Assembly (NCBI GenBank): GCA_918026815.1
Contig: CAKJVC010000006.1
Span: 1,674,001-1,738,000 of the forward strand
Length of the DNA: 64,000 nucleotides
Source of the DNA: Chalara sp. BL73
Taxonomy: Eukaryota; Ascomycota; Leotiomycetes; Helotiales
Reading direction: 5' to 3'
In this document: positions 32,249-44,347 of the stretch, piece after piece
Layout: the number at the start of each line of letters is the position of its first letter
Numbering within the stretch: the first letter of the stretch is position 1
Made by a program: the position numbers and the translations under genes
Notes under the pieces: model-generated
Database searches by the model: none
Told to the model about the DNA's origin: nothing
What the model saw: the letters and a program-made list of their open reading frames with translations, nothing else

Positions 32249-33762
32249 AATTGTACCTTCGACCGGCCATTTTCCACAACTTGAGATGTCGTGGGATCTG
32301 CCCCTGGTTTATGGGAGGAGGTTGTGCAAGACATGTGCCAATGCAGCGTCCGAACAATCCAAATGAAAGATTAACGAGCAGCCTATGAAATTCATCCAGT
32401 GTCGATCTCGAGCTTGGCGAGGCCGCTAATTGGATGGCGCTTCAATCTCGTACCAGCTTCCTGCAGAACATGCGGCACTGCGCCGTTGGCAGCCCCTGTA
32501 TTTTTGGGTCACAGCCCAGAGATCTTCATGAACTCGTATAAATCGGCCTATCAGGTTTCTCGCGGGAACAGGGCAACACTCGCCTCGGCTCTTCTTCGTT
32601 CTACCATGGCTAGAATTAGATAATCGGACAGTGCCTATCGCGGTATCTCCGGACAAGAAGTCGTGATAAAAGCAGAGACAAAAGTGCGGAAACAAAAGTG
32701 CGCCAGGAGAAGTAACACCTTTTTTATTTTCAATCGAGAACGAGCGAAAATAATGTACTGAATATACTAGGATTTCTCAATGGCTGAAACCAAGAGCACT
32801 ATGTGAGATCTAATTAAAAGAACAAAGCTGAGGAGACCAGAACCACGCATCGGAAAAGACAAGGCGGCATAATGAAAGAGCTGACTGTGCCAAGCGACTG
32901 GTTCTGGCCCGTATTGCGCAATCAAACCCTTCGGCTAAGATTTAAAGGTTCAAATTCGGCCCCTGTGCCTAGTTTCTGGTGCACTTGTTGGTCATCAATA
33001 CAAAAGGGTCCTCGAAAACAACCATCAATAGTAGAAGGACCTTTATAAAACCCGGCCCTGAACAAGACAGCTTTAAATATCTGAGGCCTAAGGCAGAAGT
33101 TTATTGAGTGACCTGGAGAAACCTTCTCGACTTCTAAAGCGCAGCTAGCAGATGCTAGAACATGCCACCCTAAAGGGCTTCTGCTATTGGCAGAGTACAA
33201 TAGTGAAAGCAAGCCCAGCCCACGGTGGTTTACGCATCCGAGGGTTTCTAGCACTAGATTTTCGTATATTGCAATGGTGAGTCAGGCCCAGAGCGCTTGA
33301 AGCTTGCTCAGCTCGTACTATGGCCAATGCTATGCGGAATCCGCATTACAGAAAGCCTGCACTATCGAGATTTGCAAAGATCCTGCCCTGTCTATAATTT
33401 TAGCTGCAGCGTGATGGGAGCCCGGGCAGGACAGAAAGGCCAACTAAAGGCTGGCGCTCAGGCATAAGGCAGACACATAAGCCATACGTCATGGCTAAAC
33501 AGGCGTGGACGAGTTTGTTGGAAGAGAAGGAAGGAGAGCAAGTAGCACGAGATGGAAGGGCGGTGGTTCTTATCCTCTTGTCTGGCAGGAAATGCCTGCG
33601 CTAGCAGGAAGGGCCGACTTGGCTAGAATGCACAATATTAATGCAATTGCATACAAATTTCTCAGCAAGCTGCATAATTAGAATGATCGCGAATCACGCG
33701 TTTGATTCTAATATTTTATTGCCTTTCGGCTAACAATACCCTTCTACAGCAATATAATCGAT
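32249..33762. other. gene-free stretch
   Basis: No recognisable gene. TGTCGATCTCGAGCTTGG at about 32400 resembles the start of the repeat fragment at 52588. The ORF 32922-33254 (minus) has no visible domain. Confidence 0.4.
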
Positions 33763-36700
33763 ATGGATTTACCTCGTACGATCAGCGGCATCCTTCAAGA
33801 ATTTGGGCCGATTAGCAACGTCAGTTACACTCCTTTTCAAATCGAATCACAACAAGAAGCAAAAGCTCTATTACCTCCTACCTTTCCGTCCTCGAATAGA
33901 GCTCATCCGTACGACTATTTCAGTTTGTTTTTACGCCTGATCTCCCTCGAAGTATTACTACAAATACAATTATGTACGCCAATATACAACTGTCGCAAGA
34001 AGTAGAAAAGATCACCGCGAATAGGCCAATTTTCTGGTTGAAGAACTATGCATGTTTAATGGTACAAATATATATATATGTATATCGGAGTTCATTTTGA
34101 ACCTAGAATTAATACATATCAGAGTACGAATTTTAGTAAAGGACCTTTACACTCAATATCGAATCATATTAAAAACGTCGATTTCAACAAATCAAGCGTT
34201 TTTGTCATGTTTCATGCTCTAATGCCGATCTACAAAAGGCTATAGGAATAATCTTTGAAACGAAATTTTGTAGTATAAATTAAAATCTTTGGCTTTGCAG
34301 TTACAAGCTTTTTCAGCAATATTACTCTTCTTTGTCTGTCGCTGAGAAGTGGGCCCGCACGTGCTCATGAGCGTGCGACCCGCTTTCCTAGGCTATAAAG
34401 GCCTACCTGGCTTGATCTCTAGTTCTACAAGTAGGTATACACGCAAGTGCCGCATACGTTGCTTTAGCTCTCGTGCACCGAATCAGGAGCCCTCGCGGTA
34501 ATGTCCGAGCTGCTCTGTGACACCAGACCAAATCCTTGTAAATATGTTTCTTGAATCCAACTTTGGCGAAAGACTGGGCAAAGATAACATTCAGACTTGG
34601 GGAAGGGAAGAACTTTGATCAATGCCTATGGTCTCACAGAAGCAACCATCTGCAGCACGAAGAAAGCACACCGATGAATGCCTCACGTTTAGGGAGAAAG
34701 TGTCGATTGATACATGTGAAACGGCAGAAAGCACATGCCTGTTGCCAAAGTACTGTTGTGCCTTATATATCGTTCAACAGCACCCCGGTGCTAAACACGC
34801 AGATCCACATACTCTAGTCCCACGGAGTCCCTGTTAATAACAGTGGCGTTGTTGAAATCTATATATCTGGCCCTGGAGTTAGTCACCAAGGGTATCTCAA
34901 CCTACCCACGCTTAGCAGTGAGCAGTTCCACGATAATATGTTTCCGGGGTGCTGTCGAACATTCAAAACTGGAAATTTTGGCAGATGGTTGTTTGGGGGT
35001 GAAATTGAGTGTTTTGGACGTCAAGATTCTTAAATCAATCTACAAGGTCAACGTAGCGAGGGCGAGGAGATCTCCCATTACTGCGCAACGACGCGCTCGA
35101 CATGACAGTGGCGATTCATAGTTCCGACAACGACCGATTTCTTGCTGTCTACGTTGTCCGGAGCCATATCGGAACATCGATCAAGGAAAACGATCTTTCT
35201 ACGAGATTGGATGTGCTTTTGAGGGCGAAGCTTCCTTCGTATAGCATTCCAAGCAGAATTTTGTACATTGGCTCTATGCCTATGACCAGAAGCAATAAAC
35301 TCGATTTCGAGGCTTTGTCGGACTCGACACTCAGGTCAAAAGATAAGGTCTCATTGGCGGATTCAATCTGCCTCACTCCTTTCCAGAGCATTGTGGGAAA
35401 AACTCTCCTTCGGGTCATGGCACTACCTCCGGGTGCAGCTGTGAGTGTGAACATAACGTGCGAACGGCTGGGGGGACTTCACTACACGCTTCAATCGTAC
35501 TGCAGTCCTTGAACCAGTTCTTCAACTGCAATGTTCGCTTTGAGGAATTCTGTAGACGGAAGCTATTGGTCAGTGATATTGCGTCTCTTGTTGCAGAAAA
35601 CAAGACCAAAGGTTTCAACGAGTTTCAAGCTGCCTTGCAGAGGCGACTTTTTCTTCCCCACGATATTGCGTTGCACGGCGAGTTGACCCACGACGCCAAT
35701 CCTCGGGCGTACTGTTGACCGGCGCAACAGGCTTTCTAGAGCCCATCTCCTCTCTGCACTACTTGATTGTGGCGTGCCGAAGTTGATATATCTCGTCCGA
35801 GCGGCTAATTGAAGGATCGGCTTGCAGCAAGTAGAAGCACTTCAGTCCTGGCCACTCTGGAAAAGTGCTTACAGCCTCCAAATTGAGATGATTGTAGTCA
35901 ATGCCAGCAAACCGCTACCTCGAATAGACTCGGACAGATATCTGCCTCTCGCACAGCAAGTACGTGAAGCATGGCATTGTGCAGCCGGGGTGAAAATCGT
36001 GGCCTCCTATGTCGACCTTGGAGAAACCAATGTGAGTGGTATGCGGGAGGTGCTCTGGTTCTCAAGTACCATTACCCCGAAGAGACTTATCTACGTATCA
36101 TCTCTGTCAACATTCTTCGGCGCTAGAGGCAAGGTTGCTTGTGGGGGAGAGAAGAGCACAGCAGAATAGCGAGGCGACGTCGTAACTGGGTACGGGCAAA
36201 CCAAATGGACCTCTGAGCAGATGGCACTTAGGTATCAAGAACACGGTGGAGATGTCTTGATATATCGGCCAGGACGTCTGCTGGGGAGTCTGGAAATACG
36301 GCGTAGCCGACAATGACCTCGTAATACGTCTCCTATCCTCATTCATCGAATCTGGTCTGCCCCCAGTTAGACTAGCACATAGACTTTACCCCAGTTGATC
36401 TCAGTGCGAAAGCCCTAACGACCTTGGCCTCGAATGGAAAGCTGGATATTTACCACTTTGTGAATCCGCGTCCGATGTCACTCAGCAATATAATTGAACA
36501 GTTCAACGCCTCCGCTCACTCTATTTCCATGGTGCCTTATGATCTCTGGAAGGAAACGCTTATGCAAAGTCATTTCCTCAGACCTCTCAGCGCACTGTTT
36601 ACTGATCCGGTGGGCGGAAATGTCAGTGGTAAAAATGTCTTCGACGTTTTGATCGAGACCGCGGCCTTCCGAACAAGTTCCTACGAGGTTCGGCGACTGC

Positions 36701-36795
36701 AGGCAGATATTGCTGGTAAAGATATCCTGCGATTTCCCGAGTGCTCAGATTTGCTCTCTAGGTATATGTCTAGACTTGTATCTATGCGACATTAG
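33763..36795 (+). pseudogene. relic of an NRPS-like A-T-reductase enzyme
   Basis: Fragments in order but in shifting frames. A short 5' ORF (33763-34005, MDLPRTISGILQEFG) may or may not belong. The adenylation domain keeps LINAYGLTEATICST, TPVLNTQIHIL, VEIYISGPGVSQGYL, KTGNFGR-like and a C-terminal lobe (LRAKLPSYSIPSRILYI, then RSNKLDFEAL). The carrier domain has the LGGTSLHASIVLQSL form at about 35470, with Thr before the Ser. The thioester reductase begins LTGATGFL (35714) with LIYLVRAAN, keeps RLIYVSSLSTFFG and GYGQTKWTSEQM (YxxxK), and ends at 36795. Many stops and frameshifts make it non-functional. The intact family reduces carboxylates, as alpha-aminoadipate reductase does. Part of 34005-34530 is non-homologous AT-rich or repeat-like DNA. 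Confidence 0.82.
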
Positions 36796-38394
36796 AAACT
36801 TGAGTTTGAACAAATAAACTTCAGAAAGAGAACACAACAGGAAAAATAATCATTCTCACCGAAACTCAAACAGGAGAGGTTACCGAGGTGAACTAAAGTA
36901 GCTTATGGGCTCCCAAATATGGCTCAGGCTAGGATGGAGGCACTGGTCTCTAACGCGCGCCGACAAGTAATAAATTACCGCCAGTAAATATATTACGGAT
37001 GTCATTGATCTTTGCAATCACCTCCAAAATCTGAAGGCAGTTCTTTTAAAGCAGCTCAATGCAAGACCTCAAATTCGATTTCCCGATCCGGGCATCAAGA
37101 AATTAGCCTGAATGACGACATCTGCAAAGGAGGAAAGCGCAATACAAGATCTCGAAGACAGGTGTGGAAACATCAAGAAACCTCATATCTCGATGACCCG
37201 GATACATTTGGACTTTCTCAAGTCATGTCTCGAAGCCCTATCATCTGGGTAAATCGTAGTCATCATGGCAAAGACTTTGCTGTAACAGGTAAGGAGGTAC
37301 AGGGGTCGCACGAAGAACAAATTTAATTTTGCCTCGCATGTAGTTCCTTCCTCAGCTGAAAGACGTGCGACCGACTTCTCCCATTTAGAAGAAAATGCCA
37401 CGTCTGATCATATCCACATTCTGACATATGCTTCGATCGAGGCCAATACTACTACAGTCAAACCTGGATAATTCGGAGCTCTCCGTTCCAGAGCAATCTT
37501 CCGGTATCTAGAGGGAGCCCACTTAAGTTCCTCGTACCTTCTTCCGATGCCAAAATAACAGGTTTCTGAGTTACCCAACCAAAATTTAGCGTTCCAAGCC
37601 TCCCTTCCCGAATATGGAGGTTTCCGGTATAAGGGGTCCGAATTATCCAGGTTTGTCTGCCTTATGTAAGGATACACCCAGCATATAGGAAAGTTTGATT
37701 GCTAACGTAGTTGAGTTTGGAAGGAGTATGCAAACGAAGTAGCCATGCTGGGCGCCATAAACCTACCGTGGGTGGTAAACGTATTGGTTGGTATGATTAG
37801 TTATCATTGACGGTCCTCACCGCCGAGCACCCTTCATCCTTGCCACAAGGTGGAGAATAAACCTTAAATTCGCGACAGTGTTCGTCTGTCTTGTTCACTA
37901 ATCCAGCAGCTGAGGAAGTCTCAAGTTAGGAGAGCAGGATGGCGATAGGTAGAATGATATCACAGCTACTGAGTTGGAAAATGAGGACTTTTGACCTGCG
38001 AAACGGCGGAAGCTGTCTCCCATGTCTGCGAGAGGGGCGCTGGAGCCCGCCCGCGAGCTGCACCCAAAGCTCGACTGGCACCGGCTTTGCTGCCATACAT
38101 CGCCGACACTGTATGACCGGGATAGAGCAAACGGCTGCAAAATTCCACGATGTTGACGCACGTGACGGCCGATAGGTAATCAATCAATTTCTTAGCCCTA
38201 CAGTTTGCCCAATATTCTGCCTCCAAAGCCGGTCAGCTCTATATCACCGATCAAATAGGTCTCATGCCATCTGACATATACATACATTCACCCATCACCT
38301 CTGTCGTTGAACCACCGAAAGACATCATCATTCGATTCAGAATCAAGCCCAGAACCAAAATCACAGCCCAGATCGACCCGCCACAATCAACAAA
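36796..38394. other. gene-free stretch
   Basis: No recognisable gene. Overlapping ORFs at 37898-38226 in three frames are shadows of one another. The final 150 bp are the likely promoter of the SDR gene, ending CAATCAACAAAATGCC. Confidence 0.45.
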
Positions 38395-39322
38395 ATGCCT
38401 TCTTACTTAGTCACTGGTAGCTCTCGCGGTCTTGGACTTCACTTTGTCGAAGAACTCGTAAGAATCCGCGGCCTCATTCCTGCAAGCAACAAGCTAACCT
38501 CTATCAAGCTCAAAACTCCCGAGAACTTTGTCGTCGCTTCAGTGCGAAACCCAAGCAAGGCCACTGAGCTCCAATCACTTCTCAACAAGTACCCAAAAGA
38601 ACGATCAGCCATCGTAAAACTCGATGTCGACAGTCCCGAATCGATCAAGAGTGCGGCAGTCGAGGTCTCAAAGCTGCTGCCAGATGGTCTCGATGTGTTC
38701 GTTGGCAACGCTGGTGTGAACTTTCAACCAACAGCTATCTTTGAAAAATTGTTCGTCCTTCCGCCTAATCAAAGTTACTCCTTTTCTAATCGTAGTATAG
38801 AGATTTGCCACTGTTTGAGGAGGAACTGAAGCTTGAAATCATTAACAATAGCATCGTGATCCGATCTTTCCTCCCACTTATCCGTGCTGGGAGAGTAAAG
38901 AAGTTCATCTTCATTACCTCCCAACTCGGATCTATCGAACTTGCCGGGGGTATGCCTGGTCTGAACGATGCATACTGTGTCTCCAGAGCAGCACTCAACA
39001 TGCTCATCCGAAAATGGGGCGCAGCGCTGAAATACGAAGGCATCACCACTGCCCTGGTTCATCCAGGTTGGTCTTTCCTTCTTTTCCTTTCCTTTTTATT
39101 TGTTTCGCCAGAAGGTCCAGCACTAATACGAATTGCATAGGTTGGGTTCCTGCCACTGAAATCGGCGCTGGCATCGAAGAATGGATGAACAAGAATGCGC
39201 CTGACTTCGCCAGAGTCACGCCACACGACTCGGCTGTCGGATGTGTGAAGTTGTTCGAGACTTTGACGATTGAGCAAACCAATCTTTTCTGGAATTATGA
39301 TGGAACCAAGCTTCCATGGTAG
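38395..39322 (+). CDS. short-chain dehydrogenase/reductase (classical SDR) with YxxxR
   Basis: 267 aa in three exons: 38395-38750, 38801-39066 and 39141-39322. Introns are 50 nt (GTTCGT donor) and 74 nt, and splicing gives EKLDLPLFEEEL and VHPGWVPATE. Rossmann motif TGSSRGLG at residues 7-14; DVD at the adenine site (about 81); NAGVN at about 105; catalytic Ser in FITSQLGS; and YCVSR at 177-181 where SDRs have YxxxK. The catalytic Lys is therefore Arg (AGA, 38985-38987). Length and layout are otherwise complete, close to the carbonyl-reductase/sniffer group. Activity may be altered. NAD(P)-dependent cytosolic enzyme of unknown substrate. Confidence 0.85.
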
Positions 39323-40412
39323 ATGGAAAACTTGCAGAGGAATTGTAGATGTCGCAAGCTGGATGTACCTGGATAGAGGCAGGAGATGAGGGGATTGCTT
39401 AGTTAGTTATGGTCCAGAAAAGAATCCATGGTGTTTCTACCAAAACTATGCATTTCAGATCCGAATAATTTGATCCAGGCTTTTTAAAACTGGTTTCTTT
39501 CAGGGGTTGACGGCGCTGCGATATTTGAGAAACCTTCTTCTCCCCAGCCCCGCACACAACGCCTTTGACAGAAGATACCAAAACCATGTTATCATGAACA
39601 ACCATTCTCTCAGCCCAGAGACTCGCCGCCTCCCTTAACCCTCGACACATGCATTCGGCATTGCCCAATATTAGTAATCCCAACGCGAGCGAGCAATTCT
39701 GCACTCTCGTTGGCTGAGATACGAAATTGACGTAGATAGCCTGTTCGGGATCCCGCCCCGGCCGTGCACGATAAGCTTCGCTACAGGTACAGAACTTCAG
39801 GATCAAGCCATTCAGCATTTCTGGAGCTCTGTATGAAACTTCGATGTGGCACGAGGCGGTCCCACCTATCTGCGCCCGGACGGACCCTCCAGATGGAACT
39901 AGATCGTCATAGTTAGTAGATATTTAATATGAAACTCCTAACCTAAGTGTACTGTTTGGGGTTGCGTCTATGATGAGGTAACTGGCAGCCGCTCATCTTC
40001 CTTGTCATAGTCATGTGAACCACCCTGAGAATTTGGGTGCTCCTGTGCTCGCATCGATGACCAACCCAGCTAGAAACTGGCGAATCACAATCCCTTTTTT
40101 TTGCGATCTAACACTGCCGATTGACATCATACGCACGACAGGTCGAAGTCTGCAAGAATTTGTCGTCGCCACAACGTGTTAATCTGCCCCCGGAGTCGGT
40201 GTATTGATTAGTCCGCATGCTTTAAATAAGCTTTATTGTAAAAGCGGCCCATAGAAGCTACCAGCCCCGTTTGCAGGGACGAGTATCAGCCGAAACATCC
40301 TTAAGGAGTCACGGTGATTACTTTCCTCAGGTATAAATCAGCTCCAGATAAGTTCGGGGTCAATTAACCAATTCTGCTCTCATCTCCCAAAGCTCCTACT
40401 ACATCAGCCACG
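39323..40412. other. gene-free stretch
   Basis: It holds one longish minus-strand ORF (39399-39818, 139 codons) without a recognisable domain or splice logic, which I do not call. The last ~80 bp before 40413 (TATAAATCAGCTCC at about 40331) look like a promoter. Confidence 0.4.
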
Positions 40413-41491
40413 ATGCCTGGATTAAAAGGCAGCGTCCTTATCACCGGCGCCAACGGTGGCCTTGGCAGCGCATTCGTTTCGAACTTTATCAAGTCCACCT
40501 ACGGCAGCCAATACCGCGGCCTCTACCTCGTGCGGAACCCTTCCACAGCAACCGGCCTCAACGCTGTTCTGAAATCGGCTCCAGCATCGCATACCTCGGA
40601 AGTCCTTCCTATGGACCTCTCAAGCCTGCAAAGCATCCGCGGCCTCGCAGCTGATATCAACTCCCGCGTCGCAAACGGAACCCTAGAGCCCCTCCGAGCG
40701 GTGATTCTTAACGCTGCGTTCCAGGAAGCTCACGGGGGACATTAAAAGCGAAGACGTTTACAAAAGACGGTTACGAGGCTCATTTCGGGGTTAACTATTT
40801 GGCAAATTTTTTATTTGTGCTGTTGATCTTGCGAAGCATGAATAAAAGCCACGGGAGGATCGTTATGGTATCGAGCACGGTTCACGACGTGCACGACAAG
40901 GCTAATTCAACCGTGGGAGCGTTTGCTAAGGAGGAGCATCAAACGGTTTTGAAGGATACGGAGGCTCTAGCCAAGGGGATCGAGTATACCGATGATGGGT
41001 TTAAGGCTGGGGTGAGACGGTATGGTGCCAGCAAGACTTTGCTTGTCATGTTCATGTAAGCCACGTCCTCATTCGTTTGCTCCTGCATGCCAACAAGATA
41101 CAGGTATGAGCTCCAGCGCCGCCTCAATGCCGACCCTGCCCTTTCCAATATTTCCGTCCTGGCTGTCGACCCCGGTCTTATGGGTGGCACCAAGCTCACC
41201 AGGAATGGTTTGATGATTCTCAAAATCGTCTCTCAGGTTGCGTATCTCTTTCAAGACATAATAGTATGGCTCTGGCCTAATGGATCGCTACGGTCGCCGA
41301 AGAAATCTGGCGGGGATTTACTGCGGGGGGCATTTGATGAGGAAGAGCTGGGAGAGCATCCAAAAGCTGTGTATTTGAATGGGAGCGAACCGAAAGTGGC
41401 CGGAAAGGAGGCAAGGGATGAAGGGAAGCAGAGGAGGCTTTGGGTGGAGAGTGTGAAGCTTGCGGGGGTTGAAGAGGGGATACAGCGTTGA
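40413..41491 (+). pseudogene. short-chain dehydrogenase with a frameshift
   Basis: The frame starting at 40413 encodes GSVLITGANGGLGSAF (TGxxxGxG), an MDLSS adenine-site motif and ILNAAFQEAHG (NAG-like), but stops at 40743. The next frame continues without a gap: TFTKDGYEAHFGVNYLANF, IVMVSSTVHD (catalytic Ser) and RRYGASKTLL (YxxxK). A 48-nt intron 41056-41103 (GTAAGC donor) then joins MFM to YELQRRL, and the frame runs to 41491 (VDPGLMGGTKL). No GT-AG intron can fix the shift between about 40716 and 40745, so a 1-nt loss (or 2-nt gain) is needed: real inactivation or a sequence error. Otherwise a full-length fungal SDR. Confidence 0.78.
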
Positions 41492-42338
41492 AGTTTTGGA
41501 ATTGAGGAGTTTGGAAGGAGTTACTAAGTGGATAGGGGTCTTCGAGCGTGCCTAATATCTGTATTATTCTAGGTCATTATTCATTTCGCATTTAATTACC
41601 TCCCAACCTGTTAACGACAGCGTTGTATTGTTTCGCACTTAAGGGATGCGGGGAGTATAACAGGATGAGCAGAGTAATCCCAAATCCCTAGCTTGCCTGC
41701 AAATACATACGCAGATCAGTGAACCTCCGTTAAGGCGTTTGTTTCTAGCAATGGGGCGGCGGGGAAGTTTGAAAAACGATGGAAGTTGGACGGCTACTTA
41801 TTTAACGCATAAATTATATAGTGCTCCATAACTCGAGATCACTAATCGTGGTTTTTTGGGATCACCGAGGGAATACGATTGCGACCCGCACCGAACAAGC
41901 CACCCTCACCAACACTAAAACTTCACAGCGTGCGAAAACGCGAAGATGCGGATGCAGGTGCGGGATTTCGCTTGCTCCCGTTGGGTGCTTGCATAGGCTT
42001 AACTGGCATCCGCCTAGAACGAAAGTCAAACAGACCAGGTTATGTCGAAAAGTGGGTTGAGATACCCGGGCAGTTCTCAACCGACCGTTGAGTTGCGAGC
42101 CCAGAGCCTGAAATGTGGAGGGATTTCCACTTAAATGGGAGTAGGGGTCCTCAGCGGATCGTTTGAAGCTGCGAGAGCCTGGGCTTTGGAATTGTATTAA
42201 ATCGCTGAACCCCACGCTATGAAGTCACAGAATAGAACAGATACAACATCGCCATCTCCTACTTCTACAAATCTTGAGGCTCACGACACAGCAGTAACCC
42301 GCCTCCGACAAATTTCACAACACACTTCATCCAGCACC
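41492..42338. other. intergenic region
   Basis: No gene recognised. ORFs at 41821-42215 lie in several frames on both strands. It contains the upstream region of the OYE fragment, which also has an in-frame upstream ATG at 42219. Confidence 0.4.
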
Positions 42339-42700
42339 ATGGGTTCCACCTCACCACCCGGCGAGAGCAGCAAGCTCTTTTCGCCTCTCCGTCTCGGATC
42401 AATGAATCTCGAACATCGGGTCATCATGTCGCCGCTGACGCGCCTGCGCCGTCCTGGTAGTGTACCGACTTCGGTCGTCACGGAGTATTATACTCAGAGA
42501 GCGACGAAGGGAGGCCTGTTTATCACTGAGGGCATGCATCCGAGTTTGATGGTTTGTCATTCCTACCGTCCCGAACGTGGGACACACTTGGAAAATATCG
42601 TTTTGTGATAGATAGGGAAGTATGAAGGCTGACAGTGGCCCAGGCTGGAAGTTTCTACGGCGTACCAGGCATGTTTGCCCCTGAGCATGTGAGGGCTGTA
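42339..42700 (+). pseudogene. 5' stump of an Old Yellow Enzyme (NADH:flavin oxidoreductase)
   Basis: Two exons fit the OYE N-terminus: 42339-42551 (SSKLFSPLRLGSMNLEHRVI, MSPLTRLRRPGSVPT, EYYTQRATKGGLFITEGMHP) and, after an inferred intron (GTTTGT donor, GCCCAG acceptor), GSFYGVPGMFAPEHVRA. The expected following exons (AW..V..AVH..GG, QLWHxGR and the rest of the barrel, about 270 aa) are absent, and an NmrA-like gene lies convergently just downstream. The start 42339 matches family length better than 42219. It cannot fold as a complete FMN barrel. Confidence 0.78.
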
Positions 42701-42955
42701 TGTGCAGATCTCCAGCTTTCCCTCTATTTCCCGGAAGGTTTTTATCATGATGCGATACAAGTTACAGGAATGCTCTGGAATTCGTATGGTACGTAAGAGT
42801 TTTTTTGAATGTGAATGAAAGTTTCAGCTCGCTCGAATAGGCTGGATCCGTGTACCCCAAACCAAAGTAGTTCGAATTGCATACTAAAGACAAAGATGCC
42901 ATAATCATACCTACCTCTAGCTGCCTTACTGACTGCCACGAGAAACCCTGCGGGA

Positions 42956-44347
42956 TCAAGCCTCGGCACTAAAAATGGTGGACCAATCTTCCCCCTTGAT
43001 GTACTCTTCAGCACTCAAAGTAGGGACTTCTACGCCAAGCTACGGGGCAGTTTAGTTATGTAAGGTTGGGACTGAGAGGAGGTATGACCTACGTCTTTGG
43101 GATGCACCACACTTGGATCACCTCCATCGTAGCCAAAGTCCGAGATGTACTCAAACATGTCCGCGAGCTCTTCGCCAATACCACCGGGAATTGAATCCTC
43201 GACGATCTTCCGGCTAAGACGTTCAAAGCGACACTTGACACCGTGGACGCGGCTCCAGATGACGACCCACTCGTTCCAGCTCATCATCGACCCAAAACCG
43301 AGTAAGTTGACGCCTGGGGCAACCTGGACCAACGCTTTGGTGAAATGGCCTAGAGCACGCGCGCTTAACTCCTCGTCGATCTTCGACGGCACTGGATAGA
43401 AGGAGGGACTCACCTGTGTCGTGACGAGCCTCGACCATGGGAACGGGCGCATCGCCATCGAGAGGCATGCTCAGTACATAGGTGCCATCAGTTTGCTAGC
43501 AGTATCGCCTTGGTCAGCGTCGGTAATAGTGAGCAAGAAAGAGTAGAGGCAAACATAGCCGCGAGGGTTTGAGAGACATGAGGTAATCGTCTGAAAAGAT
43601 AGATGCGTCAAGTAACCGTTGGCTGGGGCAATGGCGATGCAATATGCCTCGTACTCTTTCACTCACCTTGGTGGGCTGTGTTAGCCGGCTAGCACTCCAA
43701 TTTGTCATGTAAAGGCCAACTTGCAGATACGACGACTTCTTCGCGAGCTCGGGATAAGTAGCCTTGGCGTACTCCACGGCGGTCCACTTGGCATCGAAAT
43801 GGTAGTTATGCGAATACTTGCCCTTACTCCACTTTTTTGTAGCCGACAGCGTGGACAGCACGAAGCGGTCGAGCGTGTGTACAGTCGCGTTTGCCGCGTC
43901 GACGATGTTGCGACCCTGCTGCACCTCTACATCGTAGGCCACGACATTGACTGGACGGCCTGATTTCTGAGCCTCGGCCTGTAACTTCGGATTCGCCACT
44001 TGCCCCCAGAAGTCGGTCACGCCAAAGATGACCGTTGATCCAGCGAAAGCCTTTGCCAATGACGCGACGTCGTCTAGGTCGGCAGTGATGAGTTCGACGC
44101 CCTGTTCTGCCCATATTTTGCTGGATGGCTTGCTGGGGTCGCGGGTGATACCACGAATGTGCCATCCTCCCTCCTTGAGGAACACTTTGGCAACGGAGGA
44201 ACCCTGGTTGACGTGGTCAGTGATGCGCAGTTTGAATCGACGTGAACGATACGAGTCCGAGGATGAACGACGAGAGGGCCATGGGGATGAGCACCACCGT
44301 ACCTGTTTGCCCGTCACTCCCACGATAGTGATAATTTTCTCAGCCAT
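42956..44347 (-). CDS. NmrA-like family NAD(P)-binding protein (five exons)
   Basis: 334 aa. Minus-strand exons are 44347-44303, 44203-43667, 43495-43414, 43349-43093 and 43039-42956. Introns are 99, 171, 64 and 53 nt. The Rossmann motif is split by intron 1: VGVTGKQ joins GSSVAKVFL to give GxxGxxG. Then RGITRDPSKPSS, ADLDDVASL, a VFGVTDFW-type motif and FVLSTLSATKKWSKGKYSH. QTDGTYVLSMPLDGDAPVPM follows the 171-nt intron, then ALVQVAPGVNLLGFGSMMSW and EYISDFGYDGGDP, ending EEYIKGEDWSTIF. This is the HSCARG/NmrA redox-sensor type, either regulating transcription or acting as a reductase. It is convergent with the OYE stump. Every motif is complete. Confidence 0.87.

Noticed and set aside
36107..36346. 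Minus-strand ORF in the NRPS-like relic
   Set aside because: Antisense of the reductase-domain remnant, with no own motif.
39399..39818. 139-codon minus-strand ORF
   Set aside because: No domain, no signal peptide and no splice logic. It could be chance in GC-balanced DNA.
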